From positions 1 through 64,000 of the forward strand of contig CACVAP010000093.1 of NCBI GenBank assembly GCA_902727895.1: a stretch of DNA of 64,000 bases, written 5' to 3'. Shown here one piece after another: positions 56,411 through 64,000 of this stretch (position 1 is its first letter; the number at the start of each line of letters is the position of its first letter). The position numbers and the translations under genes are program-made. Source of the stretch: an uncultured Sulfurovum sp. (GTDB lineage: Bacteria > Campylobacterota > Campylobacteria > Campylobacterales > Sulfurovaceae). A model generated the notes under the pieces. The model was not told where the DNA came from, made no database searches, and saw only the letters and a program-made list of their open reading frames with translations.

Positions 56411-57333
56411 TATCTAATCTCTCTTCGCATTTTTTTAATAACTTCCAAAAAACTTATAGGTACTAAGTATGCTGGATAAATACATACAAAAAACCAATCA
56501 TTATGTTCTTTCATTAACTTAATTACAGCAGTAATAGAACTATAATTTCCACTCAGAACAAATCCACCATAAACTGTTATAAAAATATTAGAATAAATAA
56601 ACTTTTGTATACTTTTATAGTTTTTTTCTTTTTTTAATTCTTCTTTATTTTTATAAAACCATTTTAAAGGGCAAGGAATACTTCCCTTATCATCTATAGT
56701 TGAACTACGGTTAGAAGCATTTAATCGATAAGTAGATAAAGCCTTAGCAGAAAATGCCAATGAACCTTTTACTCCTAATTCAAGCCAAACACAAAGGTCT
56801 TCCCCTTTGTCTTCATTTTTAGGAAATACAACTTCTGATGACTTTCGAATACAAACACTAGAAGAGTTAAGTAATCCATAATTTTTTCTAAATATTTCTA
56901 CAAAATTTTCGAGAATACCTCTTTTATTTTCAACAAAAGAGAGTTTTGCTTTTAAATAGTTTCCTTCTTCATTTATATATTTATGTGCTGTAGAATAAAA
57001 TATAGCTTTAGGATAAAGTTCTATGAGTTGTGCTATCTCTTCTAAAAATTCTTTCTCCCATATATCATCACCATCGAGCAAACAAATATATTCATTTTTT
57101 GCCTCTGATATTCCTCGATTTCTAGCACTGGATACGCCTAAATTTTCTTGTGAAACAACATAAGTATTATCTTGAAACTTTTCTTTAATCAATTTAATTG
57201 CATTATCTGTTGAGCCATCATCCACAACAATAATCTCATCAGCTTTATAGTCTTGATTCATGACAGAAGTGATCGTGTCGATAATATCTTTTTCTTTGTT
57301 ATATAAAGGTATTACTACTGAAAACTTTATCAT
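56410..57333 (-). CDS. Family 2 glycosyltransferase
   Basis: A 307-residue GT-A enzyme. It starts FSVVIPLYNKEKDIIDTITSVMNQDY, with EIIVVDDGSTDNAI, NRGISEAKNEYI and the metal-binding CLLDGDDIW. The central GEDLCVWLELG is the family ED motif. The C-terminal part includes a hydrophobic stretch (WFFVCIYPAYLVPISF) that may touch the membrane. It adds a sugar to the growing glycan; donor and acceptor unknown. The gene starts four bases inside its GT2 neighbour. Confidence 0.88.
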   Translation of the reverse strand: MIKFSVVIPLYNKEKDIIDTITSVMNQDYKADEIIVVDDGSTDNAIKLIKEKFQDNTYVVSQENLGVSSARNRGISEAKNEYICLLDGDDIWEKEFLEEIAQLIELYPKAIFYSTAHKYINEEGNYLKAKLSFVENKRGILENFVEIFRKNYGLLNSSSVCIRKSSEVVFPKNEDKGEDLCVWLELGVKGSLAFSAKALSTYRLNASNRSSTIDDKGSIPCPLKWFYKNKEELKKEKNYKSIQKFIYSNIFITVYGGFVLSGNYSSITAVIKLMKEHNDWFFVCIYPAYLVPISFLEVIKKMRREIR

Positions 57334-58310
57334 TTTTTAATTATGCTCCATAGTCCATAAATAAAATATTGAGAAAATAGTCCGTGAACCTCTTTTCTGT
57401 AATAAAGGTTCCATAACCATTTTTTGCCCAAAACTTTTTTTAACGTAATTTCATTATAAATTTTATTCTTTTTATTAGCATTACTTAATTTTGAAAAATA
57501 TTTTTTTAAATCACTAAAAGATATATCGTTATCCCGTATACGACTATTAACAGACAAATTAAAATGTAATATGTTTTCCTCTTCATTATTATTTATACTA
57601 AGCTTTATAAGTTCTTTTTTTACTATTGGCCTTATAGTCTTATACCTATTCTCAACATCTCTGTCTGCTTCTCTTGTAATGCTATTTTGCAATATTCTAT
57701 ATTTTAACAAAGGTTTCTTTATATTAGCAAATTTTGTATATTCTGCCATTCTTACCCATAATTCAAAGTCTTCAGCATATTTAAATCCTTCATCATAATA
57801 TAAATTATATGTATCAATTAAATTTTTTCGTATTACTACTGTTGGATGAGCAAATATTGATGAAAAAAGTAACTCAGCTTTTAACTGCTCATTGCTTGTA
57901 GTATAAAAGTTGACAGATGAATCAATGTCTAAACCAAATCCAATAATACCTGTACCACACACACCTACATCACTATTTTCCTCCATAAATTTAATTTGCT
58001 CTTCAAATCTAGTAGATAAAGATATATCATCTGCATCCATCCTTGCGATATATTTACCCTTAGCTCTTTCAATTCCCTCATTTAAACTAGAAATCAAACC
58101 TCTATTTTCTCTACTTATTAAAACTATTCGTTCATCTTGATTTTTATACTTTTTTATGATCTCTAAGCTTTTATCATTTGAACCATCATTTATGATAATA
58201 AATTCAAAATTTCTATATGTCTGATTTATGATACTTTCTATTGCTTCATCAAGATATTTTTCAGCATTGTATACAGACATTACTACTGAAATCATTGACA
58301 GTTCAATCAT
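57330..58310 (-). CDS. Family 2 glycosyltransferase
   Basis: A 326-residue GT-A enzyme with ISVVMSVYNAEKYLDEAIESII, FIIINDGSNDKSLEII, SLNEGIERAKGKYIARMDADDIS (DxD) and the late YAEDFELWVRM catalytic motif. The track start (ATG at 58310) overlaps the upstream TGA as ATGA, indicating coupling; a second Met five codons on would also work. It probably extends the same surface glycan as the neighbouring transferases. Specificity cannot be read from sequence. Confidence 0.9.
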   Translation of the reverse strand: MIELSMISVVMSVYNAEKYLDEAIESIINQTYRNFEFIIINDGSNDKSLEIIKKYKNQDERIVLISRENRGLISSLNEGIERAKGKYIARMDADDISLSTRFEEQIKFMEENSDVGVCGTGIIGFGLDIDSSVNFYTTSNEQLKAELLFSSIFAHPTVVIRKNLIDTYNLYYDEGFKYAEDFELWVRMAEYTKFANIKKPLLKYRILQNSITREADRDVENRYKTIRPIVKKELIKLSINNNEEENILHFNLSVNSRIRDNDISFSDLKKYFSKLSNANKKNKIYNEITLKKVLGKKWLWNLYYRKEVHGLFSQYFIYGLWSIIKK

Positions 58311-59767
58311 CTCTTTATAAACCTATATAAACTTCTTGTCGCTTCATATAGCTTGATTTTTTTTAATATTTCGACAAAATAAAACCTTATTTTTATTTTC
58401 ATATAATATATCTTTTGTTTCTGTTGACTTATAATTTGATGTAATGTACTATTTTCTACTAAGGCTTCCATCATCTTACAATCATTAATATCTTTCTCCT
58501 CAGCTCTATTTGTTTTCATCTTATAAAGTTGACTAAAAGATATAAATTTTAATTCATTAAAATAAAAATAATTTTTTGGATTATAAATCAATTCTTGTTT
58601 TGACTCATGATAAAATCTCAACGCTTCATCATGAAGATTAATATCATCGAAATCAACTTTAATTTTCTCATTATCACTACAAAAAAAGTCTGTATCTTTT
58701 GCTTCTCTTAATCCATAGCAAGATGAAATAAAACTAGAATCTATCAATAGGTCATTACTATCTAAATCATTTTTGACTACAAACTTTTTAAACTCATCTA
58801 TTTTGGTATGAGTTGAAAGATATTTATTTGGCTTTGCATAGTTTAAAAAGTGGATACTATTCTCATTAAAAACTACTCTTACAGTTCTTATGGCTTCTTC
58901 TTTTGTATCCGTTATATGTATAGAGTGTTTTCCTACATTAAATAATTCTCTTACTCTATCTTTTATTTTAAGCACTTCATCTAAATTATTTGCTTGAAAA
59001 GCTATCACTCTTACAGGATTAAAATTTTTAAAACATTCTACAAGTTTACCTTCTGCACCTTTAAAATTATTTTCAACTCTCCCTAACCACTCTTCGCCAT
59101 AATATATTTGTGATAGTAAATTATGAGCACCATTCGGTGTAAGCTTTATCTCTTTTCTATACACAATATTTGGAATAATATTTTCTATCTCTCTATCATG
59201 CCCTTGAGCTGTTGACCATATAAAAGCCACATGAATATTTTCAGCATATTCTACAAATTTTGTAGCTACTACATCTAACATATCACTAGGTACATTTCGA
59301 CCATAAAAGAACTTATAGTCATAAATATGGTCTGATGTATCTAATTGAATATAATCTACTTCTTTATCAAAATATATGGAACTTGCAACTCGATGAGCTC
59401 CATTTGCTATTGAAGCATTTTTAGATAAGGGTATTAAAGTTTTACTACTATCAAATCCATTTATTTTAATATTCTCAAAAGTTTTATCAAAGTCAGATAT
59501 AAATTTATCTATATTATCCTTATTTTCATTCCCTGGTTCAGTAAATTTCCCAAGACTAAAAGCTCTTATATGTTCCCTATATATATTTTTTGAAAATTCT
59601 ACATCCTTATCTTTCATTTCAAGATACAAAAGTTTAAATGCCAAATCAAATCTGCTATAAGTCAAAAGTTTATTTGCTTTTATAGTTTTTATTTCATAGT
59701 TATCTGATTTTAAATCTTTTTTAAAGTGTGGTTCAATCAAGGTCATTAATTCGTTTTTATTTATCAT
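58307..59767 (-). CDS. ParB-like/nucleotidyltransferase-like protein of a glycan locus
   Basis: About 486 residues; family not firmly recognised. Around residue 125, SIANGAHRVASSIYFDKEVDYI resembles the DGxHR core of ParB/sulfiredoxin-like domains. Around residues 345-385, DSSFISSCYGLREAKDTDFFCSD looks like a nucleotidyltransferase active site (GSxxxxxYGLRxxxDxDxL). It ends with a basic amphipathic tail. I prefer ATG at 59767 to the track TTG at 59770. It sits between a GT2 and a CgeB-like transferase in an overlapping operon, so it likely modifies or activates a glycan building block; that is inference. Confidence 0.55.
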   Translation of the reverse strand: MINKNELMTLIEPHFKKDLKSDNYEIKTIKANKLLTYSRFDLAFKLLYLEMKDKDVEFSKNIYREHIRAFSLGKFTEPGNENKDNIDKFISDFDKTFENIKINGFDSSKTLIPLSKNASIANGAHRVASSIYFDKEVDYIQLDTSDHIYDYKFFYGRNVPSDMLDVVATKFVEYAENIHVAFIWSTAQGHDREIENIIPNIVYRKEIKLTPNGAHNLLSQIYYGEEWLGRVENNFKGAEGKLVECFKNFNPVRVIAFQANNLDEVLKIKDRVRELFNVGKHSIHITDTKEEAIRTVRVVFNENSIHFLNYAKPNKYLSTHTKIDEFKKFVVKNDLDSNDLLIDSSFISSCYGLREAKDTDFFCSDNEKIKVDFDDINLHDEALRFYHESKQELIYNPKNYFYFNELKFISFSQLYKMKTNRAEEKDINDCKMMEALVENSTLHQIISQQKQKIYYMKIKIRFYFVEILKKIKLYEATRSLYRFIKR

Positions 59768-60755
59768 CAATCAACTCTAACGCTTTCATAAACTCAATTA
59801 TTCTATTTTTAAAGGTATGTTCATTTCTTGCTTTTTGGACACCTGCTCTTTTTATATTTTCTCTCTCTTTTTCATGAGATAAATAATATTTTATTAAAAG
59901 TTCAGCTTCATCTATATCTCTATAGCAAGTTATCTCATTACCTATCTCAAAATAGTCTTCTAAGCTTGGTACATACTCTGTAAGCTCAAAACCTCCTTGA
60001 ACAGGTATCTCAAATATTCTAGCTTTTGTTTGACTCTTATTTTTAGCACTTCGTAATGTATTTAAAATATTTCTAGGATTTGATAATAAATATCGTATAT
60101 CATATTGAGTACTATTAGAAATATTTAGATTTATTTTTGATGTTGCAAAAATCTCTTCCATCTCTTCATAACTTACTCTACCATTTTTCCAACCACTACC
60201 AAAACAGTCAACCTTTATTCCTCTTTTCCCAAGCTCTTTTACAAACCATTTTCTAAATCGATTTGCTCCACCTATAAAACTAACATCGTATCTATATATA
60301 ATATTTTTATATTCTACACTTGATTCTAAAGATGCCCATTGACTTCTAATAATATTCTTTTGTCCAATTTCTTTATATTTCTCTATACTAAATTTATCTG
60401 TAGTGATACAAGCATCAAAATAATTTGCAAAATGTTTACTAAAGTCATCAAATCGCCATTGGTCATCACCAAACCAATTTACCAAAAAACACCCATTATC
60501 TCTAAGATTTTGAAGCGTATTCTTTTCAATTTGTTTAGATTGTAAAATAAAAAATATAATGTCTGGATTTAACTCTTTTGCTTTATCTATAATCTCTTGT
60601 TGTAAATTTTCAGAATGATCATCATACCAAATAGAAAATATTTCATAATCTAAATCTACTAAGTTATTATAAAATGCTTTTTTATTAAGTGACTCTCCAT
60701 TTTCTTTTTTACTGTATTCATATTGAGAACCTATATATAATATTTTTTTAATCAT
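59757..60755 (-). CDS. CgeB-like glycosyltransferase
   Basis: A 332-residue GT-B protein similar to the CgeB/Glyco_trans_1_2 group. Recognisable parts are ELNPDIIFFILQSKQIEK, NWFGDDQWRFDDFSKHFANYFD, VSFIGGANRFRKWFVKELGKRG, SKINLNISNSTQ, and the C-lobe KARIFEIPVQGGFELTEYVPSLEDYFE with the typical FEIPACG-like motif, then YYLSHEKERENIKRAG. It presumably adds a sugar in the same glycan pathway. It overlaps its neighbours on both sides (8-11 bases). Confidence 0.82.
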   Translation of the reverse strand: MIKKILYIGSQYEYSKKENGESLNKKAFYNNLVDLDYEIFSIWYDDHSENLQQEIIDKAKELNPDIIFFILQSKQIEKNTLQNLRDNGCFLVNWFGDDQWRFDDFSKHFANYFDACITTDKFSIEKYKEIGQKNIIRSQWASLESSVEYKNIIYRYDVSFIGGANRFRKWFVKELGKRGIKVDCFGSGWKNGRVSYEEMEEIFATSKINLNISNSTQYDIRYLLSNPRNILNTLRSAKNKSQTKARIFEIPVQGGFELTEYVPSLEDYFEIGNEITCYRDIDEAELLIKYYLSHEKERENIKRAGVQKARNEHTFKNRIIEFMKALELIDDK

Positions 60756-61542
60756 TTATAATTTTCCTTAATTCAAAAATACCACAACCATAAAAACATT
60801 TACAATTATTAGTTATTAATTCATTGCTAAGATTAATATTATTATGCAAATCTCCTTTATCATCAACATATGAAAAAGAGATAATTTTAAATTTATTCTC
60901 AAACATATCCAATAAGTATTTAATTGCAAAGACTCTATGTGCATTAAACTCTATTCTTTGTTCTCCAATAGGTACTGAAAAGTAAAAAATTCCATTTTTC
61001 TTTAAAATATTATACATATTCTCAAAACCTTTTAAATGACCATTATAATCAACAGGATCTCCATATCTCCCTAAACCAAAATGTTCTAAAGCATGAAGAC
61101 TAGATAAGGAATCACACATTTGAAAAAGTTCTTTTTTCATATCTATCATATTTGCTTGTAAAAATTCAATATTATTAGTTTCACTTTTTATCTTCCGAAT
61201 ATCTATAATTTCAACTTTCCTAAATGTTGCCAAATGGGCTATAAAACCATCAACTCTGCTACCTATGTCAATATGCCTAACTGGATTAGCTTGATATATT
61301 TTTTGTGCAACTAATAAATCTTGATGAAAATAATGCCCTTTTGCAGTTCCTCCTTGCTTAAACTTATCATCTAAAATAGGATAAAACTTTATTGGAAATT
61401 TTTCATCACTTATGTTATTTTTTAAAGTCCTATAGTCTTTTATAAAATAAGGTATTCCTCTTAATGTATTTATAAATTTAATAAAATCTATTCCAAACCA
61501 AGTTAACCATTTATAGGGTATTTTTAATATTTTTTTAATCAT
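60748..61542 (-). CDS. DUF268 family, methyltransferase-like
   Basis: A 264-residue protein. The region HIDIGSRVDGFIAHLA resembles the glycine-rich SAM loop of class I methyltransferases, FRKVEIIDIR follows as the acidic strand, and SSLHALEHFGLGRYGDPVD is the conserved block of DUF268. GIFYFSVPIGEQRIEFNAHRVF follows. It may methylate a glycan or sugar precursor, but the family lacks established chemistry as far as I know. It overlaps the CgeB-like gene and the acyltransferase gene by eight bases each. Confidence 0.75.
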   Translation of the reverse strand: MIKKILKIPYKWLTWFGIDFIKFINTLRGIPYFIKDYRTLKNNISDEKFPIKFYPILDDKFKQGGTAKGHYFHQDLLVAQKIYQANPVRHIDIGSRVDGFIAHLATFRKVEIIDIRKIKSETNNIEFLQANMIDMKKELFQMCDSLSSLHALEHFGLGRYGDPVDYNGHLKGFENMYNILKKNGIFYFSVPIGEQRIEFNAHRVFAIKYLLDMFENKFKIISFSYVDDKGDLHNNINLSNELITNNCKCFYGCGIFELRKIIND

Positions 61543-62641
61543 TTTTTTTCCTAATAATTGATTTTATTTTATTTTTAAATTTTCTATATATAATTATTTC
61601 AAAGACATAATAATATATCGTTGATATCAGTACAATAATACTAAAAAAATATATAAATAAGAGAAACTCACTCTCAATACCTGTAACAAAAATACGGAAC
61701 TTCAAAATAAGTAGATGGATTAAATAAAATGAAAAACTAATACTCCCAAGAAATATCATAATTTTATTTGTAAATATTTTACTAAAAGATGAATTATCAT
61801 CTACAAAAACAATTAATAAAAAGGTTAAGAGAGAAAAAAACAATTGATTTATTGTTGTTTTATTAGGTATAAAAGTAGCAAACATAAAAATAAAAAATAG
61901 TAACGTAACAATGATTATTGTTATATTCGAAAAATTATTTATTTTTGCCTTATTATATTTTTGATGAATATGCTCTCTTAAGTGATAAGCTAACCCACCT
62001 AATAGAAACATGTATCCATACTTAAATGGCATCCAGCTTATAAATAACGCATTAGTCATAAGCTTTCCAATAAAAACCAAACCTATAGAAAGTATAAAAG
62101 ACAGAACTAAATAAAACATTACTGACTTAATAGAAGATAACTTTTTAAGTACATATATCATATATCCTAGTAAAAAATAATAGAAAACTTCAATTGCTAA
62201 TGTCCATTCTACACCAATAATAGTATTTGCATATTTAAGATCTATATATGATATATAAAAAATATGAGTAAAAAAATTTACTATGTCGATACTCCCATCA
62301 CAAAACTTTATTGCCCAATAGTTATAGTCTCTTCCTCCTAAAAAGCTATATAAAGACAAAACTATAATAATGGGATAATATGGGATAGAAACTCTTAGTA
62401 GTCTAAGAATTAGAAAATTTCTTAGACTATAATTTTTATTATAGAATTGATAAAAAATTGTAAAGCCACTTATTACAAAGAATATATCAACTCCATATTT
62501 CCCCATATTCTCAAACCTTTCTCCAAAACTAAACATCTCTCGTAACCCACCCCCACCAGCATGAATCATAAACACCATAAGTACTGCAATAGCCCTTAAC
62601 CCTGTAATAAAATTTGTAGAATGATAGTTTCTAGATAACAT
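61535..62641 (-). CDS. Acyltransferase family 3 (OafA-like) membrane protein
   Basis: A 368-residue polytopic membrane acyltransferase with about ten helices. The family start is ITGLRAIAVLMVFMIHAGGGG with the catalytic His, then GVDIFFVISGFTIFYQFY, WTLAIEVFYYFLLGYMIY and SFSFYLIHLLILKF. Such proteins O-acetylate surface polysaccharides across the inner membrane. It lacks the SGNH extension of OafA. It probably decorates the glycan built by the neighbouring transferases. Confidence 0.88.
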   Translation of the reverse strand: MLSRNYHSTNFITGLRAIAVLMVFMIHAGGGGLREMFSFGERFENMGKYGVDIFFVISGFTIFYQFYNKNYSLRNFLILRLLRVSIPYYPIIIVLSLYSFLGGRDYNYWAIKFCDGSIDIVNFFTHIFYISYIDLKYANTIIGVEWTLAIEVFYYFLLGYMIYVLKKLSSIKSVMFYLVLSFILSIGLVFIGKLMTNALFISWMPFKYGYMFLLGGLAYHLREHIHQKYNKAKINNFSNITIIIVTLLFFIFMFATFIPNKTTINQLFFSLLTFLLIVFVDDNSSFSKIFTNKIMIFLGSISFSFYLIHLLILKFRIFVTGIESEFLLFIYFFSIIVLISTIYYYVFEIIIYRKFKNKIKSIIRKKND

Positions 62642-63641
62642 TTAAAAAAACCTCTGCATTTGATTTTGCACTAAATTTGTATCCTTTTTCACTATTTAAA
62701 AAAGTCTCTATATTTTCTAAGTACTCCATATAACTTTTTTCATTCATATTTTTTATATAAGTATATATATCTTCATTACTTGAAAAATTTCTTCTATCTA
62801 TAAAACTATTTTGAGGAATGTGTTCTGTAATATTATTAGCTCCTAAGTATATTGGAATACATCCAGCAAACATTGCATCTAGTATTTTTTCAGTTATGTA
62901 TCCAGAAATATTTTTTATATTTTCGTAACAAATTGCAAACTTATAGTCTTGCATTGTTTCAAATTTATTTTTAATTTTTCCTCTATATGATGGATAATAT
63001 TCACCAAAATATTTAAACATAATTTTGTTAGCAATTGGTATTCTATTAAATGCTCGTATTGGCTTAATACCTTTAAATCTATATTCATTCCATCCCACCC
63101 CGTAAAGAGCAAAATTCTTTGGATAGTTTATTTCAAACCATCTTATAAGTTTTTTTCTTTCACTATATAGTTCATTTGAATGATTTGAGTCTTTATTTCC
63201 TACTATTAGACAACAAAGATTTTGCTTGTGAAATTTTTTTGGAATTTCTTTTGGAATAATAAAAGAATAATTAAATTTAAAATACTTTTTATTATCTACC
63301 AAATCATCATTCCAAGTAAAAATTTTATTAAAATACTTATGTTTTGATTTATCAAAATTATCTGGTCGAACCAATGGGCTTTCATTCATTATCAAATATG
63401 ATTTACTTATATTATTTTGTTTTGGCATTTTTTTGGGTAAATCATTATAAATAACTATATCCGAATCATCTATAGTATTGATATCACATGTTGCTATTTC
63501 ATATCCATTTTTTCTAAAAACATTATACATAATATGATACTTTGCAAAAGCATTATCTCTTGCAAATATTTTAGTTTGATTTTTATCAAATAGAATATTT
63601 TGTTGATACAGTTTTTCAACTACAAATGATACTTTTTTCAT
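62631..63641 (-). CDS. Family 10 glycosyltransferase (fucosyltransferase-like)
   Basis: A 336-residue protein with the GT10 C-terminal signature FAICYENIKNISGYITEKI and LDAMFAGCIPIYLGANNITEHI, which binds the nucleotide sugar in alpha-1,3/4-fucosyltransferases. The N-half carries SYLIMNESPLVRPDNF and FTWNDDL, also typical. In Helicobacter and Campylobacter-type glycans such enzymes add fucose or a related 6-deoxy sugar. No GDP-fucose synthesis genes are seen in this window, so the donor is open. It overlaps the acyltransferase gene by eleven bases. Confidence 0.85.
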   Translation of the reverse strand: MKKVSFVVEKLYQQNILFDKNQTKIFARDNAFAKYHIMYNVFRKNGYEIATCDINTIDDSDIVIYNDLPKKMPKQNNISKSYLIMNESPLVRPDNFDKSKHKYFNKIFTWNDDLVDNKKYFKFNYSFIIPKEIPKKFHKQNLCCLIVGNKDSNHSNELYSERKKLIRWFEINYPKNFALYGVGWNEYRFKGIKPIRAFNRIPIANKIMFKYFGEYYPSYRGKIKNKFETMQDYKFAICYENIKNISGYITEKILDAMFAGCIPIYLGANNITEHIPQNSFIDRRNFSSNEDIYTYIKNMNEKSYMEYLENIETFLNSEKGYKFSAKSNAEVFLNVI

Positions 63642-64000
63642 TTAACCTAATGACTCCAAAAAATCTTTATTAACATAAATATCATCTAAGCCAATTGTTC
63701 TACCCCATAATTTGAAATTATTCTCAAACATTATCTCTCGAATACGTTCATCCCCATATATATAGCAAGAAGCAGGATTATTCTCAATAGTTAATATATT
63801 AATTCTAACCTTATTAAAATCAATGCCCTTTAGTACATTTAACTCATGACCTTCTACATCTAAAGATAAGTAATCTATCTGTTTTATATTTTCACGTTCA
63901 ACTATGTCTTTAAAAACTTTTGTTTCTACTTCAATTTCTTCTGTCTCATAGTCATAATCCACATCTCTAGTTTCTTTTATAAAAGAGAGCATATCTTCCC
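63642..64000 (-). CDS. FkbM-type methyltransferase, C-terminal part (partial)
   Basis: The reading frame is open to the window edge, so the Met at 63992 is probably internal and the gene is cut. The visible 119 or so codons contain IDYLSLDVEGHELNVLKGIDF, the FkbM hallmark, then ILTIENNPASCYIYGD. FkbM proteins O-methylate sugars in glycans. It ends directly before the GT10 gene, so it belongs to the same operon. Confidence 0.85.
   Translation of the reverse strand, partial: EDMLSFIKETRDVDYDYETEEIEVETKVFKDIVERENIKQIDYLSLDVEGHELNVLKGIDFNKVRINILTIENNPASCYIYGDERIREIMFENNFKLWGRTIGLDDIYVNKDFLESLG

Overview
The window looks like a Campylobacterota (epsilonproteobacterial) chromosome, perhaps Arcobacter-like. 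Three things suggest this: the strongly A+T-rich sequence, the T-rich stretch followed by a TATAAT-type -10 element in several promoters, and a Campylobacter-style pgl N-glycosylation locus next to a kps-type capsule export system. The assignment is inferred from gene content. No rRNA, tRNA, CRISPR array, transposase or phage gene was found. Almost the whole 64 kb is one cell-surface polysaccharide, glycoprotein and secretion island flanked by housekeeping genes.

Layout. (1) 1-1,776: the start of a phosphomannomutase/phosphoglucomutase gene and gltX. (2) 1,997-19,443: a capsule-assembly region. It holds an initiating sugar-phosphate transferase, a one-module KpsC-like protein, a periplasmic thioredoxin, glycerol-3-phosphate cytidylyltransferase (tagD), three CDP-glycerol glycerophosphotransferase (TagF)-type proteins, a large SGNH-like/alpha-beta hydrolase fusion, a GT4 glycosyltransferase, two TPR proteins (one ending in a GT29 sialyltransferase-like domain) and a decayed gene at 7.6-7.9 kb. 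Together these point to a teichoic-acid-like, glycerol-phosphate-containing capsule. (3) 19,719-23,222: a plus-strand four-gene cassette (cytidylyltransferase-like, dehydroquinate-synthase-like sugar phosphate cyclase, Tas-type aldo/keto reductase, second cytidylyltransferase). It looks like a pathway to an unusual CMP-activated sugar or cyclitol. (4) 23,313-24,824: a strongly expressed-looking secreted protein that carries six bacterial N-glycosylation sequons. (5) 24,996-40,008: kpsM-kpsT-lipoprotein-kpsE-kpsD, then an ankyrin lipoprotein, then a complete-looking type II secretion set (gspG-E-F-H-I-J-K-L-M-C-D), all on the minus strand behind a good sigma-70 promoter at 40,034-40,063. (6) 40,072-51,176+: rlpA, a UDP-glucuronate 4-epimerase, ugd, galE, kdsD, and pglF-E-(D)-C-B-A for making and transferring an N-linked glycan. 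(7) 52,380-56,350: a VTC-domain protein, a CotH kinase/beta-helix protein and a DUF4956 membrane protein. (8) 56,410-64,000: GT2, GT2, an NTase-like protein, a CgeB-like GT, a DUF268 methyltransferase-like protein, an acyltransferase, a GT10 protein and a partial FkbM methyltransferase, probably the variable end of the glycan locus.

How it may work together. KdsD, Ugd, the epimerases and the AroB-like cassette supply precursors. The TagD/TagF proteins build a phosphoglycerol polymer, and KpsMTED carries it out of the cell. PglF/E/D/C/A and the downstream transferases build a lipid-linked oligosaccharide for PglB. The sequon-rich secreted protein next to the secretin gene is an attractive candidate both as a PglB acceptor and as cargo of the type II system. 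The links between systems are inference from adjacency and motifs.
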